From: RUG334 sp045599645
GTDB taxonomy: Bacteria > Muiribacteriota > Ozemobacteria > Ozemobacterales > Ozemobacteraceae
Assembly: GCA_045599645.1 (NCBI GenBank)
Contig: JAZRWI010000054.1
Coordinates: forward strand, 1-45,775
DNA: 45,775 nt
Direction: 5' to 3'
The notes under the pieces are model-generated. The model did not search any database and was not told the origin of the DNA. It worked only from the letters and a program-made list of their open reading frames with translations. Both the position numbers and the translations under genes were made by a program. Positions 24,805-33,334 of the stretch are shown here, in pieces. Each line of letters opens with the position of its first letter. Within the stretch, counting starts at the first letter, position 1.

Positions 24805-25958
24805 CTTCATTCAAAAACAACGGCAAATTAAAGCTTTTAATCATAGTCGGCACAAGACCAGAAATCATCAGACTATCTGCTGTCATTACAAAATGCAGGA
24901 AATATTTTGATACTATTCTGGCCCACACAGGACAAAATTATGATTACAATCTGAACGGCGTATTCTTTAAAGACCTTAAGCTTGAATCACCAGAAATATA
25001 TATGAATGCTGTTGGTGAAACTCTTGGCGATACCATGGGAAACATCATTGCAGCTTCTTATAACCTGATGGTAGAAATCAAGCCCGATGCAGTATTAGTG
25101 CTTGGCGATACCAATTCCTGCCTTTCAGTGATTGGCGCCAAACGCCTTCACATCCCAGTCTTTCACATGGAAGCCGGTAACCGTTGCAAAGACGAATGTC
25201 TGCCAGAAGAAACAAACCGCAGAATAGTTGATATAATTTCTGATGTAAATATGGCCTATTCAGAGCATGCAAGACGTTATCTTGCAGAATGTGGTCTGCC
25301 CAAGGAAAGAACCTATGTAACCGGTTCACCGATGGCCGAGGTATTACACAGCAATCTTAAAGATATAGAAAGTTCTGATATACACAAAAAGCTTGGACTT
25401 GAAAAAGGTAAATATATACTTCTTTCAGCCCACCGAGAAGAAAATATTGATACAGAAAAAAATTTCACAAGCCTGTTCACCGCTATAAACAAAATGGCAG
25501 AAAAATATGACATGCCTGTTTTATACAGCTGCCACCCACGTTCGAAAAAGCGTCTGGAAGCCAGCGGTTTCAAGCTTGATTCAAGAGTAATACAGCATGA
25601 GCCTTTGGGTTTCCATGATTATAACTGTCTGCAGATGAATGCCTTCTGTGTAGTTTCAGACTCAGGCACATTACCTGAAGAATCCAGCTTTTTCACATCT
25701 GTCGGGCACCCCTTCCCTGCCGTTTGCATCAGAACCTCAACAGAAAGACCAGAAGCAATGGATAAAGGCTGCTTCATCATTTCCGGCATTGATGAAAAAG
25801 GTCTGCTGCAATCTGTAGATACTGCGGTAGAAATGAATAAAAACGGTGACATAGGCATTCCTGTTCCAGACTATGTTGAAGAAAGCACGAGCACAAAGGT
25901 TGTTAAAATCATCCAGTCATACGTCGGAATAGTAAACAAGATGGTATGGCGCAAATGA
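24801..25958 (+). CDS. capG: UDP-GlcNAc/HexNAc 2-epimerase (FnlC/WbjD/CapG)
   Basis: This 385-residue protein is a non-hydrolysing UDP-HexNAc 2-epimerase. The N-terminal GTRPEIIRLS, the THTGQ-like AHTGQNYDYN, the VLGDTNSC segment and the EAGNRCKDECLPEETNRR (catalytic Asp/Glu) region are all present, as is the HPRSKKRLE segment. With the neighbouring capE and capF homologues it should perform the last step to UDP-L-FucNAc. A WecB-type role in making UDP-ManNAc is the alternative. It overlaps capE by 4 bp and capF by a few bases, so the three are translationally coupled. Confidence 0.9.
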   Translation: MTSFKNNGKLKLLIIVGTRPEIIRLSAVITKCRKYFDTILAHTGQNYDYNLNGVFFKDLKLESPEIYMNAVGETLGDTMGNIIAASYNLMVEIKPDAVLVLGDTNSCLSVIGAKRLHIPVFHMEAGNRCKDECLPEETNRRIVDIISDVNMAYSEHARRYLAECGLPKERTYVTGSPMAEVLHSNLKDIESSDIHKKLGLEKGKYILLSAHREENIDTEKNFTSLFTAINKMAEKYDMPVLYSCHPRSKKRLEASGFKLDSRVIQHEPLGFHDYNCLQMNAFCVVSDSGTLPEESSFFTSVGHPFPAVCIRTSTERPEAMDKGCFIISGIDEKGLLQSVDTAVEMNKNGDIGIPVPDYVEESTSTKVVKIIQSYVGIVNKMVWRK

Positions 25959-27157
25959 ATATATTGATTACCGGTTCAAATGGCTTTGTTGGCAAAAATC
26001 TGACAAATGCTCTGAAAAACATCATGGAGGGGAAAGACAAGTCCCATCCTGAAATTTCTATTGGTGATATTTACCTGTTTGACATTGATTCCACTGATGA
26101 ATTTCTAGAAAAGGCCTGCCAAAACGTAGATTTCGTTTTTAATCTTGCTGGAGTAAACCGTCCACAAAACCAGAAAGAATTCATGGACGGCAATTTTGGT
26201 TTTGCTTCAAAACTTCTAAATACCTTAAAAAAGTATGGAAACAAGTGTCCGGTAATGCTCTCCAGTTCTATTCAAGCCAGTCTTGAAGGTCGTTTTGCCG
26301 GTAGCGAATATGGAAAAAGCAAAAAAGCAGGTGAAGAACTTTTCTTCAATTATTCAAAAGAAACTGGTGCAAAAGTACTGGTATACAGATTTCCAAATCT
26401 TTTCGGGAAATGGTGCAGACCAAACTATAACTCTGTAGTAGCCACATTCTGTAACAATATTGCCAATGACCTTCCAATCCAAGTAAATGACCCTAACACA
26501 GAATTAGAGTTAGTATACATCGATGATTTGGTTGATGAGATGCTAAATGCCATGGAAGGCAAGGAATCAAAATGCGAATTTGACGGCGTAAAAGCAATAC
26601 CTACCAATAATGGTAATTACTGCACAGTAAAGGCTTCACACAAAGTAACCCTAGGTGAAATAGTCAAGCTTCTTGAAACCTTTAAAAAACAGCCACAAAC
26701 CCTACAAATACCTGAAATTCCAAATGGCAGCTTCAGCAAAAAGCTTTTCTCAACATATTTGTCATATCTGCCAAAAGAAAAGGCAATATTCCCATTAAAA
26801 ATGGAAATAGACAACAGAGGCAGCTTCACAGAGCTATTACATTCAGAAAAATTAGGTCAGGTTTCTGTTAACATTTCAAAACCTGGAATAACTAAAGGTC
26901 AGCACGCTCACAACACAAAATGGGAACTCTTCATCGTTGTATCAGGGCATGGTCTGATACAGATGCGTAAAATAGGTTCTGACGAAGTAATTAATTTTGA
27001 GGTCAGCGGAGATAAAATAGAAGCTGTTTATATGCTTCCTGGCTACACTCATAACATTATTAATTTATCAGAAACAGAAAATCTGGTTACAGTCATGTAT
27101 GCCAATGAAAGCTTTAACCCTAATAAGCCTGATACATTTCATGAAGATGTAGAATGA
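25955..27157 (+). CDS. capF: CapF/FnlB-type bifunctional reductase-cupin
   Basis: This protein of about 400 residues combines an N-terminal NAD(P)-binding SDR domain (GSNGFVGKNL near residue 7) with a C-terminal cupin domain (about residues 275-395), the arrangement known for CapF/WbjC/FnlB. The cupin carries the likely metal-binding histidines in GQHAHNTKWE and the PGYTHN motif. In the pathway it epimerises and reduces the CapE product. The start is placed at the ATG overlapping the capG stop (ATGA); an ATG 9 bp upstream at 25946 is in frame. It is the last gene of the unit, and the 60-bp repeats begin 60 bp downstream. Confidence 0.92.
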   Translation: MNILITGSNGFVGKNLTNALKNIMEGKDKSHPEISIGDIYLFDIDSTDEFLEKACQNVDFVFNLAGVNRPQNQKEFMDGNFGFASKLLNTLKKYGNKCPVMLSSSIQASLEGRFAGSEYGKSKKAGEELFFNYSKETGAKVLVYRFPNLFGKWCRPNYNSVVATFCNNIANDLPIQVNDPNTELELVYIDDLVDEMLNAMEGKESKCEFDGVKAIPTNNGNYCTVKASHKVTLGEIVKLLETFKKQPQTLQIPEIPNGSFSKKLFSTYLSYLPKEKAIFPLKMEIDNRGSFTELLHSEKLGQVSVNISKPGITKGQHAHNTKWELFIVVSGHGLIQMRKIGSDEVINFEVSGDKIEAVYMLPGYTHNIINLSETENLVTVMYANESFNPNKPDTFHEDVE

Positions 27158-27191
27158 TGTGAACATCGTTGCCCTCATCCGTCAGTGCTTC

Positions 27192-27221
27192 GCACTGCCA
27201 CCTTCCCCCTAAAGGAGGAAG
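27192..27221. repeat. REP-like hairpins at the edge of the 60-bp repeats
   Basis: The stretch holds two small hairpins. CAGTGC/GCACTG surrounds a TTC loop just before 27200, and CCTTCC pairs with GGAAGG around the CCCTAAAGGA centre. The style matches short palindromic repeats widespread in bacterial intergenic DNA. Confidence 0.55.
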
Positions 27222-27424
27222 GCCTGCTGGGGCGGACAGTTGCATTGATATAACGCAATTCTTGCCAATAATTAGGTGAAGGCCTGCTGGGGCGGACAGT
27301 TGCATTGATATAACGCAATTCTCGCCAATAATTAGGTGAAGGCCATGCTGGGGCGGACAGTTGCATTGATATAACGCAATTCTCGCCAATAATTAGGTGA
27401 AGGCCTGCTGGGGCGGACAGTTGC
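27221..27424. repeat. 60-bp tandem repeat, three units plus a partial fourth
   Basis: The unit begins GGCCTGCTGGGGCGGACAGT and continues with a TTGCATTGATATAACGCAA inverted repeat and CCAATAATTAGGTGAA. Two units of 60 bp and one of 61 bp are followed by a 24-bp partial unit. They differ at only a few positions. The region 27158-27489 has no gene. Confidence 0.9.
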
Positions 27425-27440
27425 AGACTCAACAAGAAGC

Positions 27441-27485
27441 AAGCATAAAAAAAGACGACCTGAAAGGTCGGCTTTTTTTATGCTT
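27441..27485. terminator. Bidirectional rho-independent terminator
   Basis: CGACC pairs with GGTCG around a TGAAA loop. AAGCATAAAAAAA and TTTTTTTATGCTT arms extend the stem on both sides. It lies between the convergent capF and outer-membrane protein genes. Confidence 0.9.
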
Positions 27486-27489
27486 AGTC

Positions 27490-28563
27490 TTAGAAGGCTA
27501 CTGTTACACCAGCAATGAAATTGCGGTTCTGTCGGTGAGCAATAGCCCCTGGCAAATTTTCATAATCGCCGTTTGAGATATAGCTTGCATTCACGTAAAG
27601 GGTGTCAGAATAATTAAATCTGAAACCAAGGCTGAAACGGTCGCCATTGAAATCGTAAGCAAATCTCAGATTATCATTCAAAGGTATCAGACCACCAACA
27701 AGGAAGAAGAATTTGTCAGCATAGCCTGTTCCCTTGTTGTAATCGTAATTATATCCGCCGTATTTTGCCCTTCTGAATTTTTCCGGGTTAACATATCGGT
27801 GTTCATAATCACTAACCCCAAAGTTTCCGCCAACGCCGACCCAGATTACAGGAACGCCAGCTGCAACCCACGCAGAATGATACCCGGAATTACAGTTTAC
27901 ACTGCCACCGAGGGTTACATTTCCTGTGCACTGATACTTGAAGTTAAGATATAACGGTTCTTCCAGATCGTAGTGATCCTGATTAGCAAAGGTTTTATCA
28001 AAACCAACTTCCAGACCATTTTCCAAACCCCAGGCAGCACTGAGATTTACATCGAAATAATCTTCATCCTCATATTTAACATTATTGATGTTATAGAGGT
28101 CAAAGGTCTGAACCTGAATACCAACAGCAGTCTTATTAGGTTCCAATACCCCTGGTGATGGAACCAATGTAGCACCGGTCCCACCATGAAGAGCCAAGCC
28201 CTGTCTAGGTGTTCTTTGTTCGGTCAGTAATGGTTTCAATTCCTTTGGAACACGAGTATCCTGAGGAATCAGATATCGTTCCCCATCCCGTTGCTGAGTG
28301 TTTCCCAATGGAATAAATTGATTTTCCTGACTAGTAACATAGTAGGCATCTGCGTTCAGGCTTCGATAATTATTTGTTACAGTAGGTTCTTCTACTGCAA
28401 TTTCGGGTATCACGTTGCTCTGCTTCTTTTCCTGCACAGCAGCCTTTCCTCGATTGCCTGATAGATAGCCCTGATACTGGCGTAGATCAAGTGCAAATCC
28501 GCTACCTGCCATGCCTAACAGCATAGCTGCAGCCGCAAAAATTAATTTTTTCCTGTTTTTCAT
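27490..28563 (-). CDS. Probable outer-membrane beta-barrel protein
   Basis: This 357-residue protein has a signal peptide (about residues 1-24, ending FALD). A Gln/Pro-rich, probably unstructured segment covers residues 30-120. The C-terminal 220 residues alternate hydrophobic and polar residues with many Tyr, Phe and Gly, and the protein ends in Phe (GVTVAF), the usual signature of an outer-membrane barrel. No specific family is recognised. It lies 62 bp after the WbuB-like glycosyltransferase gene on the same strand, and a surface-glycan-related role is possible but is inferred from location alone. The ribosome binding site is weak. Confidence 0.7.
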   Translation of the reverse strand: MKNRKKLIFAAAAMLLGMAGSGFALDLRQYQGYLSGNRGKAAVQEKKQSNVIPEIAVEEPTVTNNYRSLNADAYYVTSQENQFIPLGNTQQRDGERYLIPQDTRVPKELKPLLTEQRTPRQGLALHGGTGATLVPSPGVLEPNKTAVGIQVQTFDLYNINNVKYEDEDYFDVNLSAAWGLENGLEVGFDKTFANQDHYDLEEPLYLNFKYQCTGNVTLGGSVNCNSGYHSAWVAAGVPVIWVGVGGNFGVSDYEHRYVNPEKFRRAKYGGYNYDYNKGTGYADKFFFLVGGLIPLNDNLRFAYDFNGDRFSLGFRFNYSDTLYVNASYISNGDYENLPGAIAHRQNRNFIAGVTVAF

Positions 28564-28625
28564 ATGCTCGCACTATCGACAAGCTTCTAAAATTATTAAA
28601 CGATTTTTCAAAAAATATTTAAATA

Positions 28626-29807
28626 TTACGAGCGTAGCTTTTCTAATTCAGAAATCAAAGTGTCCATGAACTTTTCTTTTGTAAAATATTGTTCATTATA
28701 GGCAAATGAATTCTTAGCATATTTTTCCATAGACTGATTTGCCATTGTTCTAGCATTTTCTGCAAGCTGTTCTGCGTTTTCTGCATCGCCGCAAAGTCCG
28801 CAATCAGCTTCTTCTATAACCAGTCTTGTTTCTCCATCAATAGCCCCAAGCAAAGGCTTTCCTGCTGCCATATAGCTCTGAACCTTACCTGGCAATGTCA
28901 ATGATATTACCGGATTTTTAATCATTGTAACAAGCATTGCATCCGCCATGGCATAATATTTTGGCATATCTTCCAGAGGTTTGCGGCCATGGAAAATAAC
29001 ATTATCAGCCTTCAAAGTGGCAGCCAAATTCTTAAGATGCTCCAATTCACTTCCATTGCCAAGAATATGCCATCTTATCCTTTTATCGTCTTTTGTAAGT
29101 GCAGCAGCCTTAACTATTGTATCAACACTCTGGAAGTTTCCAATATTACCGGCAAACATCAGGTCAAAGGTTTCTGATGGCTGTTTTTTACACTGTTCCA
29201 TAGAAAAAAGACCTTCAGCATATTGTGGCAGGTATTTCATTCCTGTAATGCCGAATTCCTTTTCAAAATATGCCGGAAAGGACCTTGATGAACCATAAAG
29301 CACATCTGCGCTTTTATAAAGCTTTTCTGAAACTCTGTGAAAATACTTGAAAACAAGCGAATTTTCTTTAATTCCACCAACAGTAAGGCTCATAGGCCAT
29401 AAGTCCATACTGTAGAAAAGTATTTTCTTATGAAACAGCTTTTTATACTCTGCTCCTGCATAAGCAAGCATGACAGGTGAAAGCTGATTAACAAACACAA
29501 CATCAAAATCATTTTTTAAGCTTCTTACATAGCTGATAGAAGAAAAAACATAGCTGTAGTAGCTTAAAACTCTTCTGACAGCACCTTTTTTTCTTGCTAT
29601 AGTAAAGCAACGGTGTATTTTTACACCATTTCTTACTTCATCGCGAACCCTACCATCCGGGTAGCCTTCATAAAAATCACCCTGTGGACAATTCGGTACA
29701 TTTGTTACAACAGTTACGTCGTGTCCCCTCTTTACAAGCTCTTCGCATATATCAGTAATACGAGCTGGTTCTGGGAAATAGTTAATAGAAACGACAAGAA
29801 TTTTCAT
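28626..29807 (-). CDS. wbuB: WbuB-like family 4 glycosyltransferase
   Basis: This 393-residue protein is a GT4-type retaining glycosyltransferase. It starts with ILVVSINYFPEPARI, and the body shows VTVVTNVPNCPQGDFYEGY, then LMFAGNIGNFQSVDTIVKA and the late acceptor/donor motif region SLTLPGKVQSYMAAGKPLL. It is most like WbuB/WcaI-type enzymes. WbuB is associated with FnlABC in O-antigen clusters and is a proposed L-FucNAc transferase, which fits the capEGF genes next door, though this gene is on the opposite strand. GAGG lies 8 nt before the ATG. The specificity is inferred. Confidence 0.85.
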   Translation of the reverse strand: MKILVVSINYFPEPARITDICEELVKRGHDVTVVTNVPNCPQGDFYEGYPDGRVRDEVRNGVKIHRCFTIARKKGAVRRVLSYYSYVFSSISYVRSLKNDFDVVFVNQLSPVMLAYAGAEYKKLFHKKILFYSMDLWPMSLTVGGIKENSLVFKYFHRVSEKLYKSADVLYGSSRSFPAYFEKEFGITGMKYLPQYAEGLFSMEQCKKQPSETFDLMFAGNIGNFQSVDTIVKAAALTKDDKRIRWHILGNGSELEHLKNLAATLKADNVIFHGRKPLEDMPKYYAMADAMLVTMIKNPVISLTLPGKVQSYMAAGKPLLGAIDGETRLVIEEADCGLCGDAENAEQLAENARTMANQSMEKYAKNSFAYNEQYFTKEKFMDTLISELEKLRS

Positions 29808-29870
29808 CTGCTGTACCTCATGATTTTCCCTATTTTAGTATATATTTCACTTATAGTAAAGCCATTCATA

Positions 29871-29935
29871 TAATGAATTAGCCCTGCAGGCTGTGAATTC
29901 GACCTGCGGTCGATGAATGAGGCTAATGCCTATTT
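29871..29935. repeat. Hairpin series with GAAT-type linkers
   Basis: Three short hairpins are separated by related linkers: GCC/GGC, CGACC/GGTCG and GGC/GCC arms, with TGAATT, ATGAAT and similar linkers between. The same layout begins at 45503 (ATGAATTAGCCTGCGGC). The region 29808-30136 has no gene. Confidence 0.55.
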
Positions 29936-29974
29936 GCTAGAAACTTGCCTCTATTTTCCTTACAAGCAACATTT

Positions 29975-30009
29975 CTCGGCTGATAGCTGATTGCCGACGG
30001 CTGTCAGCG
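29975..30009 (-). repeat. Inverted heptanucleotide repeat
   Basis: On the minus strand this reads as AGC-type heptads ending AGCTATCAGCCGAG, identical to the end of the 21879-21913 array. Next to it, up to about 30044, lies the ACGGATAACA module shared with 20694. Confidence 0.55.
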
Positions 30010-30136
30010 GCTGTTCATCCGTCTTCATCCATGTTATCCGTTGCCAATAATACCATACTCAATCATCAGCATCACCCCTTTAAAAATCTTTGTATTTATG
30101 TTAAATTAGACTATCTATAAATAAAGGGTGCAAATA

Positions 30137-30673
30137 ATGAAACAAGCTGATGCATTTAAGAATGCATGTAAAAATATAAAATTACTTCTCTTTGATTGTG
30201 ACGGTGTTTTAACCGATGGTCGCATAGTGCTTGGCAATGACGGAATTGAACTGAAGTTTTTTGCCACATTAGACGGTATGGGCCTGAAAATATGGCATAT
30301 GGCTGGATTCGCCTGTGGATGTATCACCGGAAGATCCTCTGGAGCATTAACAAAACGTGCACAGGAATTGAAATTTGAAGAATTACATCAGAATATTGCC
30401 AGCAAAAACGAAACCCTTAAAGAAATTTTAGATAGAAGAGGCCTTAAACCAGAAGAAGTAGCATACATTGGCGATGACATAAATGACCTTCCTGTAGGCA
30501 CAAAGGTTGGACTTTTCTTTGTTCCTGCCAATCATCATCCTTCCATCAGACCTTACGCCGACTACGTTCTTTCCAAAGAAGGTGGACAAGGAGCCATTAG
30601 AGAAGTAGTAGACATCATTCTTAACAACAAAGGTCTATTAGACGACTTAGTCAGATCCTTCGCAGACAGATGA
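30137..30673 (+). CDS. kdsC: Kdo-8-phosphate phosphatase
   Basis: This 178-residue HAD-family protein matches KdsC, which removes the 8-phosphate from Kdo in the cytoplasm. The nucleophile motif is FDCDGVLTDG with Asp20 and Asp22, and the magnesium-binding motif is GDDINDLPV. The ATG at 30137 is chosen because AAAGGG lies about 8 nt upstream; a GTG at 30128 lies inside that site. It is the first gene of an eight-gene plus-strand operon. Its stop overlaps the acyltransferase start by 4 bp. Confidence 0.9.
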   Translation: MKQADAFKNACKNIKLLLFDCDGVLTDGRIVLGNDGIELKFFATLDGMGLKIWHMAGFACGCITGRSSGALTKRAQELKFEELHQNIASKNETLKEILDRRGLKPEEVAYIGDDINDLPVGTKVGLFFVPANHHPSIRPYADYVLSKEGGQGAIREVVDIILNNKGLLDDLVRSFADR

Positions 30674-31551
30674 TACGAGATAAATTTAAAAAAATCAGAA
30701 GAACTATCAGATATTATCTGATTAAATACTTAGTATCCGGTTTAGCTTTATTGCCAACTTCTAAGATTCCAAAGCTTAAGAAGTTGCTAATGAAGGCTGC
30801 TTTTCTTTTTGGTAAAAAAGAAATCGAAAAAGCCAGATGCCTATTGCCTGAAGAATTTGCCGAAAACAAAGAAAAAATCATAAATGGTATGCTTGAGAAT
30901 ACCGCTATGACACTTCTAGAAATCATTTTTTATGACAAAATCTCTAAGGAAAAGCCTGATTTTAGTAAATTTGAAAATTGGGAAATCATAGAAAACATTC
31001 TCAAAAACGGTCAGGTTCCTTTGATTCTCACTGGTCATTTCTGCAATTGGGAAGTCCTTGGTTACGAATTAGTAAAAAAAGGCATTGATATGAATGTCAT
31101 AGCCAGACCTAATAACTTAAATCAAATGACAGAATTCATTAACGGCTTCAGAGAAAAACACGGCATGAAAGTCATTATGCAAAATAACATCTTTGAAGCA
31201 GTAAAGCTTTTGAAGCAAGATAAAACGATAGCTATACTTGCAGATTTAAACGCAAGAGAAAATGGCTACCAAGTCGACTTTTTTGGACGCAACGCTTCTT
31301 TTTACAGCGCTCCCGTTATTATTTCAGCAAGAAGCAAAATGCCATTAGTGCCAATATTTGCCGAACGCCAGTCAGATGGAACATTCATAATGAATATACA
31401 GCAGCCTATTCAATGGCAAAAAGACGCAACCATGCGGGACAAGGTGCAGCAGATAGCCAGAGTTTATGAAGCAGAATATCGTAAACGCCCTGATCTTTGG
31501 TGCTGGTATCATGACAGATATACCTATGCAGAACTGGGGAAAAAGAAATGA
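30670..31551 (+). CDS. Lipid A acyltransferase (LpxL/LpxM family)
   Basis: This 293-residue protein belongs to the lysophospholipid acyltransferase-like lipid A biosynthesis family. The catalytic HX4E motif is HFCNWE near residue 122, preceded by ILTG, with the supporting VIARPNNL and ILADLNARENG segments. An N-terminal hydrophobic anchor places it at the cytoplasmic face of the inner membrane, where it would add a secondary acyl chain to lipid A. It overlaps kdsC and lptC by 4 bp on each side, in keeping with a shared LPS operon. Which acyl position it uses cannot be told. Confidence 0.88.
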   Translation: MIRDKFKKIRRTIRYYLIKYLVSGLALLPTSKIPKLKKLLMKAAFLFGKKEIEKARCLLPEEFAENKEKIINGMLENTAMTLLEIIFYDKISKEKPDFSKFENWEIIENILKNGQVPLILTGHFCNWEVLGYELVKKGIDMNVIARPNNLNQMTEFINGFREKHGMKVIMQNNIFEAVKLLKQDKTIAILADLNARENGYQVDFFGRNASFYSAPVIISARSKMPLVPIFAERQSDGTFIMNIQQPIQWQKDATMRDKVQQIARVYEAEYRKRPDLWCWYHDRYTYAELGKKK

Positions 31552-32303
31552 TTAAGAATTTATTATCCAGCTTCTGGTTCTGGGGTTTCATGCTAGTTGC
31601 TTTTGTTGCAATTATTCTTTGGGACGATGATGTTGAAGAAAATGCCAAAGGCAATTATGTAAAGCATAGAATGGCTTTGGATAATGTTAATGTCAGCCAG
31701 ATAGAAAACGGCTTTGAGCATTCAAGAATGTATGCTACCCAGTGTGAAATGGACGACAGCCAAAGCAATATGGAAGCTAACGATATCAAGGTTCTCTTCT
31801 TCAAAGAAGAAATAGCAACCTATACAGGCCACCTTATTGCCGCCAGCGCTACAAAGTCTCCTTTCGAAGCCAAATTCTTCGGTAACGTAAGACTTTGGAA
31901 TACAGACAACGAAAGAATGAAAACAGAAGAAATGCGTTATCTGTTCAATCGCAAGGAACTCAGCACCCAAAAGCCTATCACAGCCTGGAAGGACAATGCT
32001 GTTCTTACAGGACTTGGTATGACTTATAATACAGAAAGTCAGGAATTAACAGTAAATCAGCAGGTAGTCATCAGATTATGGGATGAAAAGAAAGAACCTC
32101 CAAAGCCTGTTTTAGACAAGGATCCCATGAGTGGATTACCTATTGCAGAACCTATTGAAAAAATACTTGGCAATATTGCCTCAAAATCATCTAATATTGC
32201 TACAGCTTCAGATAAACTAGTTAATGACGCTGCTTCACAATCAGCTAACGTTTCTATAGCTTCGGAAACAAACAAATCTTCGATTACAGGAACAGATAAA
32301 TGA
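31548..32303 (+). CDS. lptC: LptC-like LPS export protein
   Basis: This 251-residue protein has an N-terminal membrane anchor (about residues 8-23) and a beta-rich periplasmic domain of the LptC type. Sequence in the YATQCEMDDSQSNMEANDIKV region (residues 63-83) and the RMKTEEMRYLFNRKELST segment (KTEEMRY near residue 125) fits the OstA/LptC jellyroll. It would link LptB2FG to LptA. The position between the acyltransferase and lptA supports the call. It is longer than the roughly 190 residues of Escherichia coli LptC, the extra part being a Ser/Ala-rich C-terminus that looks unstructured. Confidence 0.8.
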   Translation: MIKNLLSSFWFWGFMLVAFVAIILWDDDVEENAKGNYVKHRMALDNVNVSQIENGFEHSRMYATQCEMDDSQSNMEANDIKVLFFKEEIATYTGHLIAASATKSPFEAKFFGNVRLWNTDNERMKTEEMRYLFNRKELSTQKPITAWKDNAVLTGLGMTYNTESQELTVNQQVVIRLWDEKKEPPKPVLDKDPMSGLPIAEPIEKILGNIASKSSNIATASDKLVNDAASQSANVSIASETNKSSITGTDK

Positions 32304-33334
32304 AAAAGCTAATTTCCAGAATATTGCTAATCTCTTTTGCATTGCTCATAACCGCTATGCCTCAGTCCAAAGCTCAAACAACAGTCACCACAGGCGATAT
32401 GGTAATTACAAGTAAGCTTATGACCTTCCATAATGGCATTTATGTTGCAAGAGGCGGCATAAAAGCTGAGCAAAAAGACAATACTATGACCGCAGACCGT
32501 GGTATATATGACCAGTCGCTGGAAGTTGTAAAGGCAATAGACAATGTAAAAGTCACCCAACCTGGAACAGTATTAACCTCCGACTATCTTGAAGCCTATC
32601 CCAAGGAAGACAGACTTGTCGCCAGAGGCAATCCAAAGGTTATCAGAATAATTGAACGCGAAAAAAATGGCTCTGACGGTAAATCAGTAAGAAAAACACG
32701 TATAATTCTCACATGCAATGAAGTTGAAGCCTTCAACAAGGAAGATCGTTTTCTCGCCAAGGGTAACGTTAGAGTAATCGAAGTAGAATACCGTGAAAGT
32801 GAAACAGAAGAAGAAGCTGAAGAAAACGAAAAGAAGCCTATTTCAGAAATAACCTGTGAATTTCTTGAAATGTTTTCCAAGGAAGAAAAAGCAATATGTC
32901 GCAATAATGTTGTTATAAAAAGTGAAACTCTGACAGCTACAGGCGACAAAGCAATTTATCTTAATATTTCCAACCAGATGACAATAGTGGGACATGCCCA
33001 TGCAGTTCAGAACGGCAAAGAAAAAGGTACAAACAAAGACCAGACCTCTGAATTGTATGCAAACAAAATACTTTATTATCCAGACGAAGAACGAACTATT
33101 GCAGTAGGCAATGTGCATGCCACTGTTTATCCAGGTTCAGACAGCGGTAAAAAAGACAAGAGCAAAGATAAGAAAAAAGATAAAAAGAAGAAGAAGAAAA
33201 AAGATAAGAAATCTGATGATGACTTAGATAGCGAAATAGACGACAGTCTTGCTGATGTTCCAGCTGGTGATTTTACCGAAATAGGTAATACTTCAGATAG
33301 CGAAAACGAAAACGAGGAAGATGACGATGAATGA
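32300..33334 (+). CDS. lptA: LptA/OstA-domain periplasmic LPS transport protein
   Basis: This 344-residue protein has a signal peptide (about residues 1-25, MPQSKAQ end) and two OstA-type beta-jellyroll repeats, shown by the recurring motifs ITSKLMTFHNGIYVARGG, LTCNEVEAFNKEDRFLAKG and ITCEFLEMFSKEEKAICRN. It would bridge the periplasm in the Lpt pathway. It is much longer than the usual 180 residues. The added C-terminus is a run of lysines (from about residue 279) followed by a long acidic tail, a charged extension I do not know from LptA. It overlaps lptC by 4 bp and lptB by 8 bp. Confidence 0.85.
   Translation: MKKLISRILLISFALLITAMPQSKAQTTVTTGDMVITSKLMTFHNGIYVARGGIKAEQKDNTMTADRGIYDQSLEVVKAIDNVKVTQPGTVLTSDYLEAYPKEDRLVARGNPKVIRIIEREKNGSDGKSVRKTRIILTCNEVEAFNKEDRFLAKGNVRVIEVEYRESETEEEAEENEKKPISEITCEFLEMFSKEEKAICRNNVVIKSETLTATGDKAIYLNISNQMTIVGHAHAVQNGKEKGTNKDQTSELYANKILYYPDEERTIAVGNVHATVYPGSDSGKKDKSKDKKKDKKKKKKKDKKSDDDLDSEIDDSLADVPAGDFTEIGNTSDSENENEEDDDE

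Noticed and set aside
27120..27435. Open reading frames of 86-89 codons on the minus strand over the 60-bp repeats
   Set aside because: The frames stay open because the 60-bp period is a multiple of three, and the products are merely the repeat read out. No ribosome binding site or promoter is seen.
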